64,000 bases of DNA from Eledone cirrhosa (lineage: Eukaryota > Mollusca > Cephalopoda > Octopoda > Eledonidae), in NCBI GenBank assembly GCA_964016885.1, contig OZ024743.1, positions 18,996,372 through 19,060,371 of the forward strand, written 5' to 3'. The position numbers were made by a program, and so were the translations under genes. Positions 55,763 to 64,000 of the stretch are shown piece by piece. Each line of letters begins with the position of its first letter. Position 1 is the first letter of the stretch. The notes under the pieces were generated by a model. The model had not been told where the DNA came from. It made no database searches and saw only the letters and a program-made list of their open reading frames with translations.

Positions 55763-57268
55763 TCAGATATTCAGGACGTATCGGAGGGTTCTTGCCGTTC
55801 CAAGCAAGCATGCCTTTTGAAGCGTTCCAAAAAGCGTGAAGGGGCCGATTTTCTTTAACCATCCCTGGAAACCTTTGGAGATAGTCCCCAGTGCGCCTAT
55901 GACAATCGGGATCACTTTGACTTCATGGCAGTTCCAAATCCTTTTCACCTCCCACTTTAGGTCCTGGTATCGGTTAATTTTCTCCCTCTCCTTCTCTTGC
56001 ACTCTCGTGTCGAACGGGCAGGCCACATCCACAATCAGGCACGATCTTTTTTCTTTGTCCACAACCACCAGGTCAGGTCTATTGTGTTCCAGTTTTTTGT
56101 CCGTCTGTATCCTAAAATCCCACAGCACCTTCACCTGACTGTTCTCCATCACCGCCTCTGGCCTATGCTCATACCATTTCTCAGAATGTGGTAGATTGTT
56201 TACTTTGCACAGGTGCCAGTGGATCACCCTGCCCATCACATCGTGTCTCCAGCCCTTATAGTGGGTCTGGGCTAGGTGTTTACACTCGGACACAATGTGA
56301 GCCACAGTCTCCTCTCTCTCTCCACAGATCCTGCACAGTGGGCTAGCCTCCTCCTTGTAGATATGGTGCTTCAACCACTTCGTTTTGAGGGCCTGCTCCT
56401 GCGCAGCCATTAGCATTCCTTCTGTAGCCTTTTTGAGGTCTCCTCTTCTCAACCAGTTCCATGTCTGTGGATCTCTAAATTCAGTTTTCTCAAAGAAGGT
56501 ACTATGAAGGGATTTTCCCTTAAGGCTGCTCTTCCTCCTTGATGTTATTTCCTCCTTGGGTATCCCCTGGCCTACTGTCCCCTCCTTCAGTACAGTTCTG
56601 AGCATTGGCTCCTTACTATAGGTCACGTATGTGTATAGGTTGTTTTTCTCCATCTGAACACAGTCCTCTATGCTGATAAGACCTCTTCCACCCTCAGATC
56701 TCCTTAGGTAGAGTCTATCGACATCACTCCTCTTGTGGAACATGTTGTAGATAGTCAATAGCTTCCTAGTCTTCCTATCCATTTCTTTTTGTTCAGCAAC
56801 ATTCCATCTCAGAATTCCCGCACTGTACCTAATAATAGACACAGCTCGGGAATTTACTGCGCTTATGGCATTTCTGCTGTTCAGATGTGACTTCAATACG
56901 CTCCTTACTCTCCGAATGTATTCAGTTCTTAACAATTCCTTCATTTTTTTGTTCTTTATGCCATCAGCCTCCAGAACGCCCAAATACTTGTATCCTTCCT
57001 CAGAGTCAATTTCCTTTATCATCTCACCTGTTGGTATCTGGATCCCGTTACTTCTGCTCAACCTACCCCTCCTCATCACAATGACTCCACATTTACCAAC
57101 ACCAAACTGCATACATATATCACTGCTGAAAATACGGACAGTGTCAACAAGCACATCCAACTCCTTCTCACTTTTCCCGAAGAGCTTAAGATCGTCCATG
57201 AAGAGGAGGTGATTGATGGTAAGCTCTCCCCTTCCCAACTTGTATCCTGCTCTCACTTTTCGCAGCAT
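55763..57268 (-). CDS. LINE B: RT motif C to endonuclease
   Basis: A 501-residue frame. It opens with GYKLGRGELTINHLLFMDDL (9-28), RT motif C with catalytic FMDD, then thumb EEGYKYLGVLEADGIKNKKM and YLRRSEGGRGLISIEDC. The knuckle CRICGEREETVAHIVSEC has the same C-x2-C-x8-H-x4-C spacing as LINE A. The restriction-like nuclease core is RPDLVVVDKEKRSCLIVDVA, with PIVIGALGTISKGFQGWLKK near the end. It overlaps the upstream frame by 16 bases in a different frame, and RT motif B is in neither. A deletion with frameshift has therefore removed the palm segment between motifs A and C, so the enzyme cannot be active. Confidence 0.85.
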   Translation of the reverse strand: MLRKVRAGYKLGRGELTINHLLFMDDLKLFGKSEKELDVLVDTVRIFSSDICMQFGVGKCGVIVMRRGRLSRSNGIQIPTGEMIKEIDSEEGYKYLGVLEADGIKNKKMKELLRTEYIRRVRSVLKSHLNSRNAISAVNSRAVSIIRYSAGILRWNVAEQKEMDRKTRKLLTIYNMFHKRSDVDRLYLRRSEGGRGLISIEDCVQMEKNNLYTYVTYSKEPMLRTVLKEGTVGQGIPKEEITSRRKSSLKGKSLHSTFFEKTEFRDPQTWNWLRRGDLKKATEGMLMAAQEQALKTKWLKHHIYKEEASPLCRICGEREETVAHIVSECKHLAQTHYKGWRHDVMGRVIHWHLCKVNNLPHSEKWYEHRPEAVMENSQVKVLWDFRIQTDKKLEHNRPDLVVVDKEKRSCLIVDVACPFDTRVQEKEREKINRYQDLKWEVKRIWNCHEVKVIPIVIGALGTISKGFQGWLKKIGPFTLFGTLQKACLLGTARTLRYVLNI

Positions 57269-58983
57269 AATGGAAATCCAGGAATGGAGATCCAGGAATG
57301 AGGCACCATGTCAAATGCCTTTCTGTAGTCTATCCATCCCATGGCAAGATCAGTGTGTCTCCTCCTGCAATTCCCCATTACCATCTTATCAATAAGCAAC
57401 TGGTCCTTTGTACCACGTGACTTCTTTCGGCATCCTTTCTGTTCGTCCGGCAACAAGTTGTTTGTGTGGAGGTGATGGTAGATTTCCTCAGACACAATGC
57501 TCGTCAACAGTTTCCACATTACGGGCAGACATGTGATAGGTCTATAGTTGGTAACATCATTACCCTTGATTCGGTCTTTCGTTATCAGAACTGTGGTACC
57601 TTTTGTCAACCACTCTGGCACCTCACCCGACACCAAGCAGTCATTGAACATGGCCGTCAGCTTCGGGTGGAGGGATGTTAAATGTTTAATCCAATACCCC
57701 TGCACACCATCTGGGCCTGGTGATTTCCAGTTGGTTAGTTTTTTGGCTTGCCCCTTAAGAGTTTCAACTGTGATACTCAAATCAGTCTGTTGCTGTGCCT
57801 GCTCACCGATCTCCCTCTGTACTGTCTCAATCCACCCTGCCTGGGCATTGTGTCTAACATCCTGCTCCCATATTCCTCTCCAGAATGTTTTAGCTTGTTC
57901 CGCCCCAGGGATCAAGTCGGTGCCTCTTTCTTTCCCCTCAAGCTGTCCAAACAGCATCTTCTGGTTGTTGTCGAACATGCGGTTCTGTTTATACTGACTG
58001 ACTCTGTTCTCGTATCGCCTGATTTTGGCACTCTTTGCTACAATGCGTTGCTTCAATTCCTCTATGATAATATTTAGCTTTTTACTCCTAGTTTTGTATT
58101 TTATTTCCAGTCTATTTTTAGTGCCTATGTTTTTTAGTGTCCCATTCAGTAGTGACTCAAGCTTTCCTATGTCATTTCTCATTTCCCCGATTTGCCCACT
58201 CAGTCGCTTCTTCCACCACGGCTCTGCTCTTTCTTGTCTGTTGTTTCCTCTCGCTTTTATACCAAGTAGTTTCCTCACCGTATTTGCTGTTGCTTTGAGG
58301 ATATTGTTGCACTGGTGAAGACTCCTCGCCTCAAGGTATGGGATGACTTTGTTTACCTTAGCTGTTGTTTCTTTTAACTTTTTCCTGTCTACAAATCTTA
58401 GGTTCATAGGTCTCCCACTATCATTGTTCAACTCATCTACCACTAAATTTAGGATGTCAACCGAATCTTGTCCTAGCCCGTCAGCATTCATCTCCTCAGT
58501 GGCCGTATCTCTGTTCCAGGTATTATTTATCTCAGTATTCAGATCATTGTCTGCTTCGGGTGGTTCCTCCGCTCTCAGGACCTCCTCACCTTCATTTCCC
58601 GCCGGCTCGCTTGTCTGGCATACTACACCCGCCATCTCCAAGCCATTCTCTCTGCTCAGTTCCTCCAGTTCCAGCTCGCTTATCCACCCATTAGTTCTTA
58701 TTACCCGAGCCTGCCCGGCCAATTTTTGTTCATCTAATTTAAATAAACCAATCTCGTTCCAGATGTTATGCATCCGTCTCCTGTAGCCCCTCTCCTTGGG
58801 GTTACTTTTCAGGTAGCATTGCATAACAGTTCTATTCAATTCTTTCGTCCAGTTGGTTCTGGCCCCTTTCCTTCTTCTTCTTCCTCCAACATCAGCAGTA
58901 TTTCGTTGACAGTCAGGTTCCTGCTGCTGAGCCAGGGGGCACCTGTTGGGTGAGAGTCTGTCACATGACGTTCTAGTCTCCAT
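57253..58983 (-). CDS. LINE B: N-terminal domain and RT fingers to motif A
   Basis: A 576-residue frame starting at METRTSCDRLSPN, the likely true start. An arginine-rich, Myb-like DNA-binding segment, RRRRKGARTNWTKELNRTVM then QCYLKSNPKERGYRRRMHNI (about 35-75), resembles the N-terminus of R4/Dong elements. A basic coiled region follows. The RT begins near residue 420: LTNWKSPGPDGVQGYWIKHL, TNYRPITCLPVMWKLLTSIV, EQKGCRKKSRGTKDQLLIDK, and motif A as MGWIDYRKAFDMVPHSWI (catalytic D, about 548-565). Coding identity is lost right after SWI, where it runs into ISIPGFPLCCEK. Two near-identical short motifs, GGAATGGAGATCC and GGAATGAGGCACC, at about 57281-57306 mark the probable deletion edge. Confidence 0.85.
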   Translation of the reverse strand: METRTSCDRLSPNRCPLAQQQEPDCQRNTADVGGRRRRKGARTNWTKELNRTVMQCYLKSNPKERGYRRRMHNIWNEIGLFKLDEQKLAGQARVIRTNGWISELELEELSRENGLEMAGVVCQTSEPAGNEGEEVLRAEEPPEADNDLNTEINNTWNRDTATEEMNADGLGQDSVDILNLVVDELNNDSGRPMNLRFVDRKKLKETTAKVNKVIPYLEARSLHQCNNILKATANTVRKLLGIKARGNNRQERAEPWWKKRLSGQIGEMRNDIGKLESLLNGTLKNIGTKNRLEIKYKTRSKKLNIIIEELKQRIVAKSAKIRRYENRVSQYKQNRMFDNNQKMLFGQLEGKERGTDLIPGAEQAKTFWRGIWEQDVRHNAQAGWIETVQREIGEQAQQQTDLSITVETLKGQAKKLTNWKSPGPDGVQGYWIKHLTSLHPKLTAMFNDCLVSGEVPEWLTKGTTVLITKDRIKGNDVTNYRPITCLPVMWKLLTSIVSEEIYHHLHTNNLLPDEQKGCRKKSRGTKDQLLIDKMVMGNCRRRHTDLAMGWIDYRKAFDMVPHSWISIPGFPLCCEK

Positions 58984-59311
58984 TTCACCGTTATTCGAAC
59001 TGTTTATGTTCGATATTTAAACACTCTTATCGAGGATTGGCGAATGTATGTTTACATAGCCATCTGTGGATCCGCCATCCCACTTGGCCCTTGTGTGGCA
59101 TTATCACCACGCTGTATACGGACACACATAAACAAACAAACACACGGGCAGAAAGGGCCCCAAAAATGAATAAGCATAAGTTTCATTGTAATGTAGTATT
59201 CGAATGTCTGACTTAGTTTTTGTTTTTTAAGTTTTACTTTTTCCCCCCTCTTCTCTGTCCGTCCGCCTGCTTCTCTCTTCATTCTTATTTTCTTTACGTT
59301 TTTGGGGTTTC

Positions 59312-59315
<4 letters not shown>

Positions 59316-59376
<61 letters not shown>
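59316..59376. repeat. (TTA)n microsatellite
   Basis: About 19 TTA units at the 5' border of LINE B. Confidence 0.95.
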
Positions 59377-61424
59377 TTTAGCCACTTATTCCTGAGATGG
59401 TCGTGGTTGCAGAGTCCTCAAACACTCCTTCCAATATGTTGCGTCAGAAGCAACCATCTATAGCCAACTAAATTTAATTACGTAAAACATGCATGAATAT
59501 ATCGTATTCTGGATATCTGGAATATAACGTTTACTGGACATAACTAATGTTGAAAAGTGAAGTGGTCATTAATTGAAGTTTAGCTCAATAATTTCGCTGC
59601 AAAGTTAATTTATTAAATATAACACCCAACATACCCAAATGTAAGCATACATTATATTATAAACTGAACGACACCCTCTCTTATATCAAGTATGGGTTTA
59701 GCCATCGTTACCCATCGTTAGTTCCAAACATCAAACTATGAGATTTTTGTAATGAAGAAATATATGACATTGATGCAACTTAACACATTAATACTCTTAA
59801 CGCCAACTGTTTTAAGGATAAATATATTCCCAATCCTGAGTCACACGTTAAATATAACCAATAATGTATAATCATTTGTGTTAATTGTAGTTTTTCATTA
59901 AAATTTGAAATACATTTCATGAAATATATTCATACTAACGTAACACTCAAGTACCTGTCGCTAAACGTTTAAATGATTAAATAAGAGAAACAGTATAAAT
60001 ATAACATATGCCCCCGCCACCGATATGAAGATCATTTATACAAGCTGCTATACCAAAGAACGTGTAAACACTTGATCCATAATGTGTTGATAAAACTGAT
60101 ATCAATGGAGCACATATTCCTTCCAATAATATTTCCGTTAATATATGTAAATATTACTATACCGGTACAGTGGCAGATAAATGCGCATAATTCTATTTCA
60201 GCTATACCGATTTCTTAAAAGAGGTGACAAAATGGAATGTGATAACCATATCCAGCTATGATTAGATACTGAACGTGTGGGATACTGTAATAAATAACTA
60301 ATGGAATGTACTTGCATGAGGCTTGCCATATGTGACATTCAATAATTCATTAAAAAATGTCAAATTGAGTCACATTGCAACTAATCTTACCAACATAATA
60401 TATTATAATCTTCAATGGTTTCAGAGATTTCAGAGTGAAACTCCTAGTTAATATAAATACACTCGGGAACTAGACTAAATAGATAAACCGCATTGTAATA
60501 GTTCATGAAACTATGCATAATCATACACACGGGTTTTACTACGTTTTTATAATCGGCAACATTCATTGATTTCTTACAATAGAACTTTCCCGGAAAATTC
60601 TAGTGATGTTAGTATGAATACTTAAATTCACCTACAAATATATGGCTTGAATTTACTGTTTCTGCTTATGAAAAATTGAATTCAGTGAAAATATGTTTAA
60701 TTCATATTTTATCACAACTATACCCTTTATTGCCTTCAATATATACAATAAAATATTTTAAAGGCTGCCAATTAAATATATTTTTAGATACCTGTTGTTT
60801 TGAAGGTTATGAAATGAAATTTTTTTTAATATGTACATCTTTCTTTTCTAGATATATTCACTATACTGCATAAAACACAATTGAGCACTATAGCAATATT
60901 AACTTCTAATATAAATATTAACCAATGAATAGAATGTGATACAGTTATCTTTGAAAAAATCAAACAGATTAGTTATGTATAAAAAGCTTCAAATACAAAT
61001 ATGGATCTATACATACATGCAGCGCCATCTGTCACATAATAGCGCACGCTGGTTCCAAATGCACCTTCTAATAAAGCAACCACTTACATACAGATTTGTG
61101 CATGAGTAAAAGTGGTTGCATGTGTGAGTTTTTACATCATATGTGTCTCTATTGTATGGGCATACTTAAACTAAGTATTTATTTATTAGTTCAATTTCTG
61201 TGGTTTATAAGTATGTGTGTGCTAGCATATGTTTATCAGTGTGAAATGAATATTTACTCTCAATAGATATTAGATTAGTAAAGCTAAGATATATTTAAGC
61301 CCTGCAGTGAAAATATAGGCAAATATGTACGCAGCAAAACATATTTGTTATACAGGTTCTGCGGCTAATAATTGTTTCTACATTTGGCACAATGCCAGTA
61401 ATTATCGCAGTACGTTACTTGTAC
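59377..61424. other. AT-rich spacer, no gene seen
   Basis: About 2 kb of unique-looking sequence without a supported gene; the 65-residue frame at 60676-60873 has no family resemblance. Confidence 0.45.
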
Positions 61425-61565
61425 TTTATTTTATAGACTCTGTAAGGATGAAAGGCAAAGTTAACCTCAGCGTAATTTGAACTCAGAATAGCAAGGGCCG
61501 TAACTCTATGTGTCAAATCATGGCGTCGGACCCTCTACCGATACTGCCAATCCGCCGTGACTTTG
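61425..61565 (+). repeat. SINE-like interspersed repeat, second copy
   Basis: GGATGAAAGGCAAAGTTAAC, TTGAACTCAGAATAGC and ATACTGCCAATCCGCCGTGA parallel 2640-2760. I associate this with an abundant repeat of cephalopod genomes, from memory and not checked. Confidence 0.5.
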
Positions 61566-63020
61566 CATTAGCTGCCGTAGGATCAAAGTAATATTTATAA
61601 ACATATAACTCATTTTATTATACATGTAGTTACTCAGCCTATAGATTATTGCACTATGGTATTTGTTACACTTATGTCTATCCGAACTAAATACATTACG
61701 GATTGAAATATTAGAATGCCAAAATATATTTATCATAGACGAACCTTCAAATTTGGATGCTCGCCTGAGCTTCAAATTTCCCACGTTGAGAGAAAATTCG
61801 AGGAATCAATATTTGTTTGAAAAATCTATGTGACAGGAAATTCGGATTTTCAGCCACTCTCTTGATACATAGGTAATTATAATTGTTATTTTCATTCGCC
61901 CTTCTCCTTCTAATGCAAAATCAGATTATTACCGGCAAAACGTGTATAACAATTACGTTTGCTGCGTATATATTCACATAGATTTTAACAGCGGGTTTAA
62001 TAAACTATCGTAATTGGTGCATTAAATATATCTTAACGTTACTAATATACTGTATATATAGAGAGAGAGATGGAAAGAAGAGAAAGAAAGAAAGAAAGAA
62101 GTGAAGACCATTTGATTGTATCACTACTTATGGTAGTTTAATCAGATGTCCCCATATCTAATTTTTATGTGCATTTATACATCAATTTGTTTCTATGGAT
62201 AATCACATGTAATGCATCACACGAACAATAATTGATAATTTCAGATATTAAACGATAACAGACGTTCGGTTATGTGTGATGATGCCTTTACTCCGAGAAC
62301 ATCCCACAATGATTGTTTAAGTAGCGCTTAAATCATTGATCTATGTGTTGGTTTAAATAACTCTTTTCATTTTAAATATTTGTTCATGTATTAAGTCGGT
62401 ACTTTGAGGAACTGAATTTGCAATTAAATATAGAACAATGTAAATTCTCATATAAAAGACTGGACTTTCATATGTAGCAAAGAAAGTTATTTGTTTCGGA
62501 GGAGTGGGGATAAAGTAGCTTACATTATGAGATTTCGAAGAACGTTCCATTCAGAGCGGAATGGAGATATGATGTTACGGAAGAAAGAAAGAAATACGGA
62601 AAGGAGTGGATAAGAAGATAGCAAAAAGAGTGAGGGTTTGATACAGAATAGAAATTAAGAGAAATGGAAAGGAAGCTAAGAAGATGAATATAGAATCCCA
62701 AATGGATGGGCGACTCATTTTATAGTTTCCAGGAAATCTACCATGATCACTCCATTTAATAAGATCAATGCAGGCATATTGAAAGACATTATCTAAGGAT
62801 TGAATACTAACGAGGGCAATGCAACGAATAGTGCACTGGTACGGAGATTTGAAGAATATAACAAAAGCCTATTCAATTAATTCAGGATGCGAGTCTAATT
62901 GTTCGCAGCTGCATATTTAATGTAGACACCGATAAAAGAATCCAATATCTGAGAATTCATCTGATTTCCATAAATGACACATTAATGAGTAGTTCTACAT
63001 GAGGGATAATCGTGGTGCGC
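61566..63020. other. AT-rich spacer, no gene seen
   Basis: Contains short GA/AAAG runs (62058-62100 and 62575-62600). Nothing else was identified. Confidence 0.45.
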
Positions 63021-63366
<346 letters not shown>

Positions 63367-63660
63367 GATAAATCTACCAAAATATACGGTAGTGTCCAAT
63401 CTGTATGAAGAACTCAATGTAATCCTAATATAGAGGATATCATAAAAAGATAAGATGCATTCAAAAATTTACGATAAAAGTCATAGGAAAACAGAGTCGA
63501 GGTAAATTAATAAAAACAATGAAATACAAAGAACAAGTTCCTTATATCAACAAATTCATCATTTTACGATCGTTTCTGGGTTGTATATGTGTGTTGGTAT
63601 GTATATCATGTTTAGGATCTATGTAAAAATATTACAAATTATCAGAGAAAATATACATAG

Positions 63661-63712
63661 CTTCACATATACATGCAGTCTTCAGAAATGAGGACGTCAT
63701 GTATATGTGAAG
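63661..63712. other. Perfect 15-bp inverted repeat (hairpin)
   Basis: CTTCACATATACATG (63661-63675) and CATGTATATGTGAAG (63698-63712) are exact complements around a 22-base loop, directly before the LINE fragment. It may be an insertion-site palindrome or a chance repeat. Confidence 0.6.
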
Positions 63713-63730
63713 GCATCTGGAGAGGCAAGT

Positions 63731-64000
63731 CCATGCCGGCCGACAGCGTCGTGGGGCGTTGGACGGACGGTCGCTTATATTGCTAGGGGTCTGGTTTGGA
63801 CCGGACCTCCAGATGGAGAAAACTGGAGCGAGGTGACGAGCAGGGTGGCAACTCTCACCAGGAAATTGGCCGAGAGGAGGCTGTCTCTGAAAGGTCGGGC
63901 GGAGATGGCGAATGCATACATTGCATCCGTCATCTGCTACCGCCTCACCGTCGTCACTTTCCCCGGGCCAACTCTCACCAAAATGGAGCGCCTCCTCTTC
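63731..64000 (+). pseudogene. LINE RT C-terminal fragment, cut by window end
   Basis: Three frames combine to give MPADSVVGRWTDGRLY, then LGVWFGPDLQMEK, then NWSEVTSRVATLTRKLAERR, LSLKGRAEMANAYIASVICY and RLTVVTFPGPTLTKMERLLF. The pattern W..V...V......L..R.LSL.GRA..AN.Y..S...YRL.V.P is the RT thumb of non-LTR retrotransposons that carry an AP endonuclease. At least two frameshifts (near 63780 and 63820) show decay. It is a different LINE from the Dong/R4 pair and is GC-rich compared with the flanking DNA. The rest lies beyond position 64000. Confidence 0.7.

Larger units (their letters stand above)
55681..59315 (-). mobile_element. Dong/R4-like LINE B, nearly full length
   Basis: About 3.6 kb on the minus strand between two (TTA)n tracts (55626-55680 and 59318-59375), so its 3' and 5' ends both lie in (TAA)n. 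A 5' untranslated region (58984-59315), coding sequence in two frames and a short 3' untranslated region are present. Confidence 0.8.

Noticed and set aside
55836..58953. Numerous plus-strand frames of 60-149 residues
   Set aside because: They lie antisense to the Dong/R4-like LINE B coding sequence.

Overview
The window is eukaryotic, AT-rich and dominated by repeats. Long (TA)n, (CA)n, (GA)n, (GATA)n and (TTA)n microsatellites occur throughout, and I see no convincing host protein gene, rRNA or tRNA. Every coding stretch I can defend belongs to a transposable element or its remains. The abundance of Penelope-like elements (PLEs), TA/CA microsatellites, Dong/R4-type LINEs, a Helitron and two diverged copies of a repeat that I associate with cephalopod DNA suggest a coleoid cephalopod, probably an octopus. 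That assignment is inference, not proof. Layout: 1-720 is a GT-rich minisatellite. 2082-2522 is a foldback element. 2810-4668 is a broken PLE of the classical type (PLE-1). 5973-6690 is a foldback cluster. 7.9-12.07 kb is AT-rich DNA with no gene seen. 13.2-13.75 kb holds a relic PLE terminal repeat and a foldback. 14440-15003 is a Tc1-like element with TA ends. 15061-21985 is a compound PLE (PLE-2): two direct near-identical terminal repeats (pLTRs), a body with reverse transcriptase (RT) and GIY-YIG endonuclease, and an inverted 5'-truncated copy. 24.0-25.98 kb holds PLE-3 fragments. 25981-31371 is PLE-4, with two direct pLTRs and a broken body. 35505-39702 is PLE-5, an inverted pair carrying an uninterrupted 578-residue RT/GIY-YIG reading frame. 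40866-43045 is PLE-6, which has lost its RT but keeps both pLTRs. 44454-48595 is a decayed Helitron. 48998-49343 is the 3' tail of a LINE. 52149-53838 is a ~1009 bp tandem repeat. 54.0-59.3 kb holds two Dong/R4-like LINEs set in (TAA)n tracts. The last 300 bases are another LINE fragment cut by the window end. How the parts work together: the PLE terminal repeats carry hammerhead ribozyme motifs, at least four sequence-distinct types, that I could fold by eye with a CUGANGA core, helix II, GAA and helices I/III around a UH cleavage site. Several occur twice or three times, in the pLTRs flanking one element. This fits tandem or dimeric PLE transcripts being processed by self-cleavage. The helix III segments of several types are self-complementary, which suggests that they act as dimers. 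Most element ends coincide with (TA)n or (TAA)n microsatellites, so the simple repeats appear to serve as landing sites or to be seeded by the elements. The most interesting signal is this dense PLE/hammerhead landscape, in particular a PLE lineage whose RT carries a YRDD catalytic box, alongside one PLE with the canonical YLDD type.
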